A stretch of 33,380 bases of DNA from Gonapodya sp. JEL0774 (taxonomy: Eukaryota > Monoblepharomycota > Monoblepharidomycetes > Monoblepharidales > Gonapodyaceae), in contig JADIIX010000190.1 of assembly GCA_027604505.1 (NCBI GenBank), positions 1-33,380 of the forward strand, in the 5' to 3' direction. How positions within the stretch are numbered: position 1 is the stretch's first letter; every line of letters begins with the position of its first letter. The translations under genes were made by a program, and so were the position numbers. Of the stretch, positions 20,812 through 31,903 are shown piece by piece. Below the pieces are notes generated by a model that saw only the letters and a program-made list of their open reading frames with translations, was not told the DNA's origin and did not search any database.

Positions 20812-22501
20812 ATGTCTTGGTGTGTTCGAATCTTTGCTCTCGATTTATTGTCTGAAAGGGTGCTTGGCGGGAACGACTCGGGGGAAGATCATAACTGAGA
20901 CCAATGCCGGCAATCATCTCGCAGGTCTGGCTTCAAGAAAGCCGTGAACAGGGCGACAACGCAGGTCATGCAGTCGACTGGAATCGTCGAGAAAACTGTG
21001 TGTATCTTCAAACCCCCTCATTGGAAAGCTCCAACCCTCAAAGGGCCAACTCAGAGTACATATCTAATCCGTTCCCATCTCGCTAAGGTCGATAAAGACT
21101 TTGACGAGGCAGAACGCTCTGTCAAGAAGTGTGTTATCACCCAATCTTTGGTGTTGCTCTTTTATAAACGCCCTTACTTTACTTATCGCCTTACTCCCAC
21201 CCATTGATACGTATCCTCGCCCCACCAGCCTGCACGCAAAGTTCGAAAGGCTTCATAAAGATTCAAAAGCTTTGCAAGATGCATACAAATGTTCGATGAT
21301 AGCGATGTCCCCTTTCAATTCACATTTTGAAGCGTGCTTCTCGACTTAACGCCAACGATTCCATCGTCTAGCACTCTCCATATCCCACACGCGCCTTGCA
21401 GCTACTTTCTCGCCGCCTTCTTCCTCCCCTTCTCTCTCTCGCGGCCCTCGGCCCTCTACTTCATCCGACTCGGCGCGATCCTCGACCTCGGAGTATCTCG
21501 GCGCAGGTGGCGTGGTAGCGGCGCGATACGCAGAAGCTGTCAGAGAAATCAATGATCTTGTGGATGGGGAAGTGGTGAGTTGATTGCCCTCAGTTCTGGT
21601 ACCTTGTGGCTCTACCAGAGACACCGATTATCACTACATTGAAGTTTTGTGAGGTTTGATGTTGAGTTGCTCGTGAATATAGTCAAGGAGCACATTGCAA
21701 GGACGTTCTGTCACACGAGGGTGACCGACTTAACTCCAACTGTTACCAATCTAACTGTACACTCTCCTCTTCTAATGTGCGACACTTTAATCTGGATGTT
21801 CCTGTCTCTTGCCATGACTCCATATCGCGATAGAACCCCACCCTATCCTTCACCCACCTCACTCCTTTACTTCGTCTCACTCTACTCGTACCTACTCTCG
21901 ACCCACATCTTGAAAAACGGCGAAAGCGTCTCCTTGACCACGACGCCCAACGTGCCCGTGTCCGCCGCGCCGTTGAAAAGGCTGAGGCTGCCGCCAGCAA
22001 GGAGGCGAATCGAGCCGAGCGCAACCGTGGAGACCGGGATTTGGACCGCGATGATGAACAAGTTGTTGATGGCGAAAACGTCAGGCAACTGAAACAGGAT
22101 ATGGAGAGGTTGTGGCTCGAGTACGACAAGGTCACGACCGCTTTGATGTTGGATGTGGGGAAGATGGTGGATGCTAGAACTGCGTACTTGGATCCCGTGG
22201 CGGAAGCAGGGGTGAGAATAGGCGAAAGGTGAGTGATTATTCTCGGTGATGGGGATACAGATGGCCTCTTCCGCCGAACGCCAGGCAGGCTGACCTTGAT
22301 TTCTTGTTCTGTCCACCAAGCTTTGGCCTGTCCCTTTCCCACTTACTATACCCTCTTTCTTCTGATCCTACCGGCACAAGCCGGGTAAGTTCCGCGTCGT
22401 CGAGCATCACGTCGCTTGCAACGGCGGATGATTCAATGCGCGCAGAGGCCGTGCTTGAACACAAAATGAAAGAGCTGTCCATATGCGGAGCAGGAGCCTG
22501 A
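20812..22501 (+). CDS. HOB3: BAR-domain protein, Hob3/Rvs161 (amphiphysin) type
   Basis: Seven exons: 20812-20819, 20925-20997, 21088-21128, 21229-21290, 21402-21574, 21834-22228, 22321-22501; all phases fit; 310 aa. The start MSWSGFKKAVNRATTQVMQS then TGIVEKTVDKDFDEAER is the hallmark amphipathic N-terminus of Rvs161/Hob3. LHAKFERLHKDSKALQDAYK follows, then ARYAEAVREINDL, LEKRRKRLLDHDAQRARVRR and MLDVGKMVDARTAYLDP. The family forms curved dimers (usually with an Rvs167/Hob1 partner) that shape membranes at endocytic sites and regulate actin. Odd points: only 8 nt of coding in exon 1, a Ser/Pro-rich insertion of about 35 residues (after DAYK) where helix 2 is expected, and a charged D/E/R insertion in the distal arm. 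A perfect GTAAGT at 22385-22390 could be a further donor. Exon 4's donor (GTTCGA) is weak but restores phase. Confidence 0.88.
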
Positions 22502-22909
22502 GTGGACCGTGGGGAGCTTCGGTTGTTCGAGCCTGAACTCTTAAAATTGGTTGTACGCCACTTTGTACCATCCATTTACTTACGTCTTGTCGACTGTTGC
22601 GCGGCACTTCATGATATTTTCGATTTTTCTTGTTCATTGCATCCCACGGTGAAATTCAAATGTAAGCTCCACACATCAATCAAAAATACGGCTCAGAGTT
22701 TTTACAACTCCAGAGCGCTGGTACAATTAATTTCAAAGGTTCAAGAGCAACCAGCTCAATTCCTGTAAAATTACGGCACGCATCATGTACATATCTCGTG
22801 AGCACCCAGTCAAAAGACCCCCCCAGCGCGATTGAAGGACAATGGGGCACCGAAAAGTCCCTTTTGGTGTTGTAAAGTGTATGACAAAAATGCGGTTATC
22901 CAAACCCTC
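22502..22909. other. Convergent intergenic region between the BAR and RING genes
   Basis: 408 nt, mostly 3' UTR of the two convergent genes. No gene is supported. If the GTAAGT at 22385 were used, an alternative last exon of the BAR gene could lie here. Confidence 0.4.
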
Positions 22910-24357
22910 TTATGCTGAACCCTTGACCCTCACGGCCATGGCAACCTTTGCCCGGCAAACAGGACATCCTATGCCTTCGTACTGGAGCTTGGCAGCGCAC
23001 GCGTGGCAGAGCACGGCGTGACCGCATGGGACTAGGACAGAGTCGACCTGCAGGAACGGTCAGAAGGGGTGGTGTCAGACGAGCAAAAAGCGTAAATTGC
23101 CTCGAACCCAGTATCGGGGAAAGACGACAACCCACCTTGCTCGCGAAGCACACTTTGCAGTCCTCTTCGGCCGCAGCTGCCAACGGGGACATTGGTGTCT
23201 CCTCTGACACCGCATTTCCATGTGCTCCTGATCCTTTTCTACCATCCAGCCCCGCCGGTACCGCGAAACCACTGTTTGATCCACGAATGAGTGGTGACGT
23301 ATCTCCCGCGGCGTGAGATGATGCCGCATCGGACATTGAGCCGAGAGAGAAATTGGAGGTGGAACGAGTTTGGGGGGCGGATTTGGCATGGCCAGGGGTG
23401 GTTCGGTTGGGTGACTGAGGATATGAAAGTATCAGGGAAGGAATATTGCGCACAATCAGGGATCACAACGGCTGTTGCTGGGATAAATCTCGTACTCACG
23501 TCAGGTTGTGTCCCAGAGTTAACTGCTCCGGAGCTATCTGGTACTTGGAGCCCGTTTGATGTTTGCGGTGCGCCTTGAGGACTGCTGCTCCTTTCGTGTG
23601 CGGTGGCAGCAGCAAGTTCGGCGTTTCTCAGGGCCTGTTTATGGATAACCATGCCAAGGAGATCCGAGACCGACCAAAGTTCTCGTTGAGGTGCCTCAGT
23701 TCGTGCTGTCTCGAGAGCGAACTGCGGGTCGTAACCCATGTTTCTGAGCAGTTCAGCTACGACGAGAAGGGGTTGTGGAGTGTCCTGTATGATGAGGTGG
23801 GCGTTGGGGACAGTTTTAGGATCTGGCAACTCCCATTGTTGTTGGAAGGGGGTGAGTTGGGGAGCGTTGGCGCGAGAAGGTGAGCGGAGCCCACTCAAGG
23901 GATGCTGATTTGCTCGGGCGGCTGCTGTAGCCTCGCGAGCCTCGACAAACTGGACGTTGGGAATAGGCGAAAGTGGAGACACGGAAGTATTTTGGGTGGA
24001 GAGCTCGAGATTGCTCTCCCCCGAGATGTACGATACAGCAGTTTCGACGGTGATGGGGTACCCGTTGAGCTCGAGAGCCTTGAAGGCGTTCGCGACAGTG
24101 ACAGCATCGTATCCTAGTTCCCGAGTAAGACGAGAGTAGACCGCATCGGACGGGGGAGGAGGCTGATTCGAGCCTCCGTTCCCGATGGGGGACAATGGCA
24201 TGGGTGAGCCGGGAGGCAGTGGTGACATGGGTCCAGGAAACGAAGGGCCGACCGGCGTAAAATTTCCATTAAGAGTGGGTTCATCATGGTCGTATCCTCG
24301 CCGCGGGAAATCTGCCCCGTCATCAAACTCCTCCTCTCGCGAAGCACAGCCTCCCAT
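22910..24357 (-). CDS. Predicted myristoylated UBA-like/RING E3 ubiquitin ligase
   Basis: Exons 23500-24357, 23136-23414 and 22910-23047, all phase 0; 424 aa. MGGCASREEE at the start fits an N-myristoylation site (Gly2, Ser6), so membrane attachment is inferred; this is why I chose this ATG over an in-frame upstream ATG near 24460. Two UBA-like three-helix segments are suggested at about 71-113 (LTRELGYDAVTVANAFKALE) and 195-240 (LLRNMGYDPQFALETART). The C-terminal RING-HC finger is C372-x2-C375, C387-x-H389, C393-x2-C396, C407-x2-C410, the PCGHAVLCHAC form seen in membrane-linked RING proteins. The RING implies E2-dependent ubiquitin transfer; the substrate is unknown. The linker (about 250-365) is Ser/Pro-rich. 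I do not recognise a named orthologue. Confidence 0.88.
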
Positions 24358-25181
24358 TTCCAACGTGAGTGAGTGGGGGCCGCGATGAGCAAGGTGCGGA
24401 TGCTGTAAACAACTGTAAACAACTTTGGCACTACGAGCGCTACAAGGTGAATAATCCATAGTAATATGACCGAGGGAGATGACATCGACGAATGACAGTG
24501 AGCAAGGGCTGAACTTTTGCAACCAGAGCTGTGAAGAGGGGTAAACTCACCGGTCAGAATATTTTTCAGAACTTGCGAGTGATGTATGCCAGTTGCGACT
24601 CTTTCTGTTCGGTTTCGAGTGGTTTTCTGTGATTTCGGTGTGTCTGAGTTGTCGGGGTCCTTTGGTTCTTGGCCGATCAAAGTTGCGGCATGTGCTTCAT
24701 ATATATATAATAAACCTCAGGGAAGATTGGCCCTTTGCTTCAACTCCAACAAAAGGCGCTCAGCTTCGTATTTGCACTCACAAAACCTTCCTACGGTCTA
24801 ACTGAGTCTGTGGAGGGCACGACCGCCAACCGACAAGTAAAGCGGCCGGGAGACAACGAATAACGGTTAAGCTTCAGTGTCTAGTTTGTGCCATACTACA
24901 CTCTTTTTATGGACAACTGTAATTCCTTCATCTCGAAAGAAGCACCAGAAAAGAGCAGTCAAGTTGTGCACACTGGTGACTCCAGAACTCATCATGATGG
25001 TTGTGCGCCCGATGGACAAAAATCAAGTTCTCCCCCCCGCAATGACTCCAGCCCTTCGCTCGATCCGTCTCGAAGCACGATTTCACTTTTTTCATGATGA
25101 AGTTCTCATCTTGTTACTGTTCATGTCAACATGCATAAACTACACGTATTCATGTGGTTGAAGGCTGACCGACCTTCCTCA
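24358..25181. other. Intergenic: 5' of the RING gene, 3' of permease 1
   Basis: 824 nt without a supportable gene. On the minus strand a GTGAGT near 24553 and a later TTTACAG near 24413 could flank a 5' UTR intron of the RING gene. An alternating TA tract lies at about 24699-24714. Confidence 0.4.
24699..24714 (-). promoter_or_regulatory. TATA-like alternating AT tract upstream of the RING gene
   Basis: ATATATATATAATAAA on the plus strand, read as TTTATTATATATATAT on the minus strand, lies about 340 nt upstream of the RING-gene ATG. It would fit a promoter only if there is a long or spliced 5' UTR. Confidence 0.25.
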
Positions 25182-27712
25182 TTACTTCTTGGTCGCCACA
25201 TCATCGTCCAAGTGAGGATCCAGTGTTGCACTCCGCTGCACAGGCTGGGGATTCGATTTGTCAGCAGGAGTCTTCGACTTTGGGTCGGTGGTTATCAACG
25301 AGGGCTTTCGGGAAGGATTCCCATTAGTATCTGGCGCCATCCACGACGGCTTTCGAGTTTGTGTTGATGCAACACGTTGAATTGAGACTCCATCTGTACT
25401 GGGCCTCTCTATATTTGGAACCCCAGATTGGCGTTTAAACACTTCGAATGACGGTGAGATTTGTGGAAGCAAAATTGTGAAAATATGGTGCTTCAATCTG
25501 TACTTACAGTAGTGAAGCTGTTCTTTGAGAAATTGCTTCTCTGGAGTCACCAGAAGACGGTACTTGACATGGAGGACATAGTATGGAATGCAAACGGCAA
25601 TATGGGCAGCAAATACAATGATCGTTAGACGCGTGTAGGGCTAGTACACAAATTCAAATAAACATTTCGATTGAGGGAATGACGAGGACAAATCGAACCT
25701 GAAATATAAGCATGCTGATGACGCACAAAAACGTTGTGACTCCGGAAAAAATACCGCCAGCAAGACCTAAAGGTGACTGAATGCGTCTATGAGAACAACC
25801 ACGATATGACGAAAACACATTCATCAATCAGCTATCTCCAAGTACTGCGTACTTTGCTCGGACGCGGCAGATTCGGCATCGAATAAAACAGCCTGCAATA
25901 AACAATCGCCTTGATGAGATTCCCAAGTTGTTCGTACACGATGACCAGAAATGTCAGAATCAACATCGCGTCTTGGTCGGTGCTCAAGTAAACGATCACG
26001 GCGACCAAAAAGACGGGGACGGACGAGGCAAGCTGTGCGTTGGCCGGGGATCCCGTTTTGGAAATTGTGAGAGACAGAAATTGCGGTAGATAGCCACCAC
26101 GACTGTTTGAGTAGACCAAGCGTCCGAGAGTGTAGGTTGCTCCCATCAAGCATCCACAGAGTGGCCAGAGTCGTGCGAGGGTCAGGAGTGTCTGCAAAGT
26201 TGCGTCCGACTCCGTGATAGCCAATGCGGCTGTAATGTTGTCGACTAGAGGATTGGATGAGGTCGAAATGGAAAGGATGCCTGGAGCTGCGCTCGGGGAG
26301 CTGGAAGAAGGTGTCGAGTCTTGAAAAGTTAAGAACAATCGCTATCATCCCAGAGCACTCACACAACAATACATAGAATTCCTCCGATGAGTATCGTGAA
26401 CATGAACCCATGAGAAGATCTCGAGATTGCTCGGGGTATCTCGATCGCCTCCTCAGCGCAGTGAGGAAGGCACTCGATGCCAGTGTAAAACCCTTCATCG
26501 ACACGGTCAGAATCCATAAAAATATGTTTGAGATTTGAGATTTGCCTTCGCAGGCTCCAGAAAAGAACGTTTTACAGGTATAACTCACAGGTTGCAATTA
26601 CAAGTCCCGCAATGACTCCGGAAAATTTAAAGGTAGTTTCCAGTCCACCGCCGAACCCTGCCGCTTCAATGTCTCCCTCGAGTAAGCCACCATTTACTAC
26701 ATTTGCTTGGAAATCGACATGCGTTACTGTCTGCGAGAGATCAGGGGATTAGATGTTATCAGGATCGCAACGACCAACACCAACACACCACCGCGAGCCA
26801 AGCCACCATTAAGAGCAAGGTTCCAAAAGTGTTTATTGCCATGAAGCGAAAGAACCACTTTACTGGCATCATGAGGAGACCGTTTGCGATGAGAATTGCA
26901 ACGATGTAATAACACGGCGCTACGTTCGCAGGTGTTCCGAAGAGAGATGTGAGAAAGTAGCCAATAACAATGTGTAGCTAGCGACAGTGTTAATTCTCAA
27001 TTAATATGTCTTTTTATTCCAAACGGTCTAGTCTGAAACTCACCTGGCCGACGCTGAGCACCCAATATGCAATGTCCTAGAAAGTGCACACACCAAATGT
27101 GATATACTCAGGCAAGAACTCCCATCAATTGGTGCTGATAGTTGCCACTTACTAACTGTCCCGTGATCATTCCTCCCACCGATCCGAAGGCGGCAGAAGC
27201 CCAGGTTGTGGGGCCCCCCACAAACGGAAGCGCACTCGTCAACTCCGCCCAACACAGAAGCGAGCACCAAAAAGATGCGGTCATGATGAGAAACGAAAGG
27301 AGAAATGAACCCCACCCGTATTCAAGACCCTAGATGTTTCGCTAGCTCAACTTAAAGCGAGTTTGACCAGTGATCCCTCAACCCGAGAACGTACATAGTT
27401 CCACGACACAAAGAACCCACTGATAACCACTCCGGTACCAAAACAGTAGAGGTCAAAAGAATTGGCAACCTTCTCTCCGAGTCTCCTCTTCTCCACAAAG
27501 TCGTCAGAGACAACATGTGCCTTTCCATCCCCTAGCCACCACGAAATCTGATCTGTAATGCCACTCAGGCCCTTTCGCCTGGTCATAAGAAGTGTGGTTC
27601 CAGCCTGGCGATTTCTGTTCAACGTTTCATCCCCGATGGACGCAGTGACACCACTTTCATTTCGTCCGGGGCCGGCTGAGTCGATCTGAGTTGATGGATA
27701 CAGTGGCTTCAT
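25182..27712 (-). CDS. APC-superfamily amino acid/ethanolamine-type permease (copy 1)
   Basis: Ten exons: 27395-27712, 27153-27329, 27044-27076, 26789-26977, 26589-26730, 26363-26492, 25853-26300, 25699-25776, 25508-25640, 25182-25441; all phases fit; 635 aa. The cytosolic N-terminus leads into FVSWNYGLEYGWGSF, then CWAELTSALPFVGGPTTWAS (the APC family consensus after helix 2) and LPHCAEEAIEIPRAISRSS between later helices. YTLGRLVYSNSRGGYLPQFL is the conserved cytosolic loop after helix 8, and LPRPSK leads into the last helices. Hydrophobicity fits roughly 12 membrane helices. Relatives import amino acids or ethanolamine by proton symport at the plasma membrane; the substrate cannot be assigned. 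The C-terminal tail is Ser/Pro/Lys-rich. It lies 830 nt downstream of a paralogue on the same strand with matching exon structure. Confidence 0.92.
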
Positions 27713-28542
27713 TTGTGATTGGTAAGCTTGATTCTGGAAGATTTGAAGAGCTTAACGTTGGGAAAGATCACCAATCCTCGGATCGGCGCTTAGCACGAGC
27801 TCTGAGCTGTAACTGGTTGCTTATGGATGTCGTCCGCTTGGTTAGTTGAGGACACCTGCCTACCTCAGGTGATAATCGGATCAGTGATCAGGCGCAGAAG
27901 GCCAGAAAGTTCTCCTGTCAACCTTTCTCATATTGTATTATTGAACACCACATGAATTGTTAAGGAATGGGAAGCAAAGAAAGCTTCTAAGCCGAGTGGT
28001 CTCCTACAGGAGCTGGGGTAGAGCCGGTGCCTGTTTCCTGCGACCGACGGGTCATGATTTATGTAAAGTTGGTCCCATCTCCCATTAGTCATCACTCTAC
28101 CCGGGTAGTTAGAGGTCTCTTCATTGTTGGGTAAGATAACGTGACATCCGGGCTCGACCCCAGCCGTATAGACTGGTGGGCGTTCCATCTGAATCCTTTT
28201 GCGAGGCCGGAGCGAGAACCTAAGGTGGTCCAATTACTAACCAAACTACAGACTGTTGAAAGAAGGCACGTCTGTCATTCTTTTTTCATAGGCCGTACGC
28301 GGTTCGGTAATCCATGTTGTCATAAGTGTATTCGATTTGTCGTTTACAGGTCAACTCGCAAACCAGAAGCAAATAGATAATTAAGGGTCTTGACTGAATA
28401 ACTCAACACACGCCGCAAGATGCTAAATTATTTATAGGTAAGTTCATTGGTTGGTCCATGTCCATGCAAGAAGACCTCGACACAACGCGACCGAGGAAGC
28501 ACTTTCCTCTCACCCGTCGTCAGTACCTCTTTTCTTTCCGTA
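27713..28542. other. Intergenic spacer between the tandem permeases
   Basis: 830 nt holding the 3' flank of copy 2 and the presumed promoter of copy 1. No gene, repeat or mobile-element remnant is apparent. Confidence 0.45.
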
Positions 28543-31094
28543 TTACTCTTTACCATTTCCACTCCTGGAATGATCAAACGCTCTAGTCTGCTTTATTCTC
28601 AGATCATTCGGGATGTCGACTTTTTTTTTTGATGTGGAATTACGGTGCGGTTCGGAAGCCGTCTCTGACAATTTCCTGTCGTCTGGCACTGAGCTAGGCC
28701 CTCTGTCCTCGTTCGGGATTGATCTCGGTGCGTTGCCGCTGATCGCTAACGATGACAACGTTTGGAGGTTGAACACTGTTTCGGACGGCAGTGGGAAGAT
28801 GGTGCTCTGACGGGAGAAGAGACACGGAAAAGCTTAAGAGTCACTCACAATATCCAATCTGCTCTTTGAGAAACTGCTTTTCGGGCGTGAGCAGAAGAGT
28901 CTGCTTCACATGGAACACATAGTAAGGTACGCAAACCGCAATGTGGGCGGCGAATATGATTATCGTGAGGCGTGTATAGGGCTAGCAGCAACGTTGAGAA
29001 AGGGATGTTGTTTCTCTTTCCTTCTGCACGCTGAGATCAGACAGTGGTGATGCGGATCTTACCTGAAATATTAACATGCTCAGGACACAGGTCACGGTGC
29101 TGACGACAGCGAAAATTCCTCCTGGGAGACCAAAAGGCGACTGAAAAGAAAATTGGTTTGATTCACATTTATTTGAGCATTCTGATTGAGCACTATCATG
29201 TTCCCACCTTGTACGGCCGGGGAAGAATTGGCATCGTCCGTTTCAACCGGCAATAAATTACCGCTTTGCTGAGATTTCCAAGCTGCTCATAAACAATGAT
29301 CAACATTACTAGGATGGTCAATGCCTCAGGGTTATTGCTGAAGCTGAGAGTGAGCATGATGAGGAACCCGGCGACCGACGACGCCAGGTGAGCGATGGCG
29401 GGTGAGCCGGTTCTGGCCATCGTAAGTGAAAGAGCTTGTGGCAGATATCCGGCCCGGCTGTTTGCGTAGATGACCCGTCCAAGTGTGTACGTGGACGCCA
29501 CGATGCTGCCGAATACTGGCCAGATGGATAAGACAAGTGTCCATGTGTTTGATGACGACTGCGACGATGCAAGTGCCGAAACGATGTTATCTACGAGTGG
29601 GCTGTCCGACGAGGATAGTGCAAAGATACCAGGAGCTGCACTTGGAGAGCTTAGATATGAAATGAAGATTGGATTGAGTAAAGTGATTGTGCGCACACGT
29701 GTATACAAATGATCCCTGCGTACCCACACAACAATACACAGACCTCCCCAGACAAAGATCGTCAGCATGAGCCAGTTGTATGACCTCGGAATTGCCTTGG
29801 GTATGTCGATAGCCTCTTCGGCACAATGAGGAAGACTTTCGATTGCTGAAAAGAACCCTGAACGCAGCAACATCGTCAAGTATAGTGGTGGGCCAAGGAA
29901 TACCTAAAGCTGAGCTGAATCTAAAACTTACAGACCGCAGTGACAAGTCCGGCGACGATTCCAGACAAGTGAAATGTCGATTCCACACCACCACCGAACC
30001 CCGCCGCTTCGATTTCCGCTTCGGGGAGGCCGCCATTCACGATGTTGGCTTGGAAGTCGAAATTCGGTACGGTCTACCAAGATTCTCCGTGTTTGTTGGG
30101 GGTTCTCCGAAGCTACCGAGTGGGATACCTCACCCGCATCAGGCGGCACTCACCACGGCGAACCAACCCACCAGCAGGAGCAACGTACCCCACGAGCTGA
30201 TCGCGACAAGGCGGAACACCCACTTCACCGGCGCCATGAGAAGCACGTTTGCGAGTGTCGCAGCCACGATCCAGAAAATTGGATGGAGGTTTGGTTGAGT
30301 GGCGAGGAGCGATCCCAAGAGCCATCCAATGGCAGAGTACAACTGATGGGAGAGTGAGGGTTTGAAAGCATCAGATATTTCTCCAATGTTTTCCCACTGA
30401 GGGCGAGATCTCCAATCACCTGGACCAGAATAAGCGTCCAAAATACAATATCCTGCAGGAGAGGGAACTCGGCAGTGAGACACCGACTGATTCTCCCAAA
30501 TACTCTCCGAGACGGTGCAACTCATTCTGCCGCAACCCAACCCATGAACCACAACTGACCAGCTGTCCCGCGATCATCCCCCCCACCGACCCAAAAGCTA
30601 CGGTCGCCCACGTTGTCTGCCCGCCTACAAACGGGAGCGCACTGGTCAACTCCGCCCAGCACAGTACCGACGACCAGATCGACGCGCTCATGATGAGAAA
30701 CGAGATGAGGTAAGAGCCCCACCCATAAGCCAGGCCCTAGAGAAACAAGCGTGATACGTTCGGCACAAAAAGCGTCCCGTCGTTGTGTCTACAACCACAC
30801 GTTGAAACGCACATAGTTCCACGACGTCACAAATCCACAGAGGACCATACCCATACCAAAGCTATAGATATCAAACGTCGTAGCGACCTTTTCCCCGAGT
30901 CTCCTCCGTGTGACAAAGTCCTCCGAGACCACGTGTGCCCGGCCCTCCCCGAGCCACGACGAAATCCGGTCGACAAGGCCACCAAAACCACCTCGCTTCT
31001 TCTGGATCGGTCTTTGAGTTTGTCCAGCGATGGGCCTGGGCGAGACATTCGTAGCCTTGGATTCAGCAGTCGGCTCTCGCACTGCTGTCACCAT
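28543..31094 (-). CDS. APC-superfamily amino acid/ethanolamine-type permease (copy 2)
   Basis: Ten exons: 30813-31094, 30560-30736, 30420-30452, 30154-30342, 29932-30073, 29728-29857, 29208-29649, 29063-29140, 28849-28981, 28543-28775; all phases fit; 612 aa. Motifs parallel copy 1: FVTSWNYGLAYGWGSY, CWAELTSALPFVGGQTTWAT, LPHCAEEAIDIPKAIPRSY, YTLGRVIYANSRAGYLPQAL, LPRPYKSPFGLPGG. About 12 membrane helices are expected, with import across the plasma membrane and unknown substrate. Exons 2-6, 8 and 9 have exactly the lengths of copy 1 (177, 33, 189, 142, 130, 78, 133 nt); exon 7 differs by two codons, and only the terminal exons differ more. Intron 2 uses GTCAGT where copy 1 has GTAAGT. The last exon holds a coding run of ten A (plus-strand T at 28621-28630). 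The start is the ATG at 31092-31094. Confidence 0.92.
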
Positions 31095-31903
31095 CACAGT
31101 TGGTCGAGATCACTCGATCGGTAGTCGGTGATAGTCCAGACGGAAACTTGGCGAGTAGTAGGGACAAGTACTGGAACAAACTTTTGTCTCTGGATGACTT
31201 GTGCGATCGACAGCTGGCTATGAGGGCACCCGTGAGGTTCCTCCAGGTGTGAAGTTTCGCAGTAGCTTCGCAGGTCCCAGATCCGCTCACGAAATGCAAC
31301 GCTAATCGATCAACACATCAACACAAGAGATTCGCATACATCTTTTTGCTCGAAAGAAAATGTTTCCGCGTGGAGTACGAGTTTCTCTGCTTTCGATGGA
31401 ACGTGGGTTGGCGGCCTTGGATGTGGAGGGGTGAACAGACATTTCTTCGCAGGCCAGGCAGCCCAATTGCCACGCATAGCAAGGAATCCAGCGAACAACT
31501 CTCCAATTTATTCCAAGTCATTTAGTACAGTCTTCCGATAGCCGGAGCACAAAACACAGTGCCTGCCGTGGGGACTGACCTGCACCCACAGCTGGAATCC
31601 GGGTGGAACGCGCGACGTTCAGAGACACGTCACCGTGCCCTACAAATTCTCACCAGTCGAATATTCAAATCTAGTTTATTACTTTTTTTGGTTTCGTCTT
31701 TAATGCGACAAGTTCGATCACCAAACCGTTCAGACCGTCGGGTCCCCACACATGTGGGTGGGACCCCGTACCGTTCGTTACGCACCATCACATCACCCGA
31801 CCATCCTCCCCTACCCACTCCCACTCCCACACGCCCCCGCTCCTCCCCCCGCACCGTCCCCGTACCCGCCGTCCACCCATCCCACCGCGACCTCGCCGCC
31901 CCC
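31095..31903. other. Intergenic: 5' of permease 2, 3' of the DNAL1 homologue
   Basis: 809 nt without a supportable gene. Base composition changes sharply near 31780, from balanced to C-rich on the plus strand. Confidence 0.4.

Noticed and set aside
25182-31094. A metabolic cluster around the permeases
   Set aside because: The neighbours (RING ligase, dynein light chain) have no plausible metabolic link, so this is a local tandem duplication, not a cluster.
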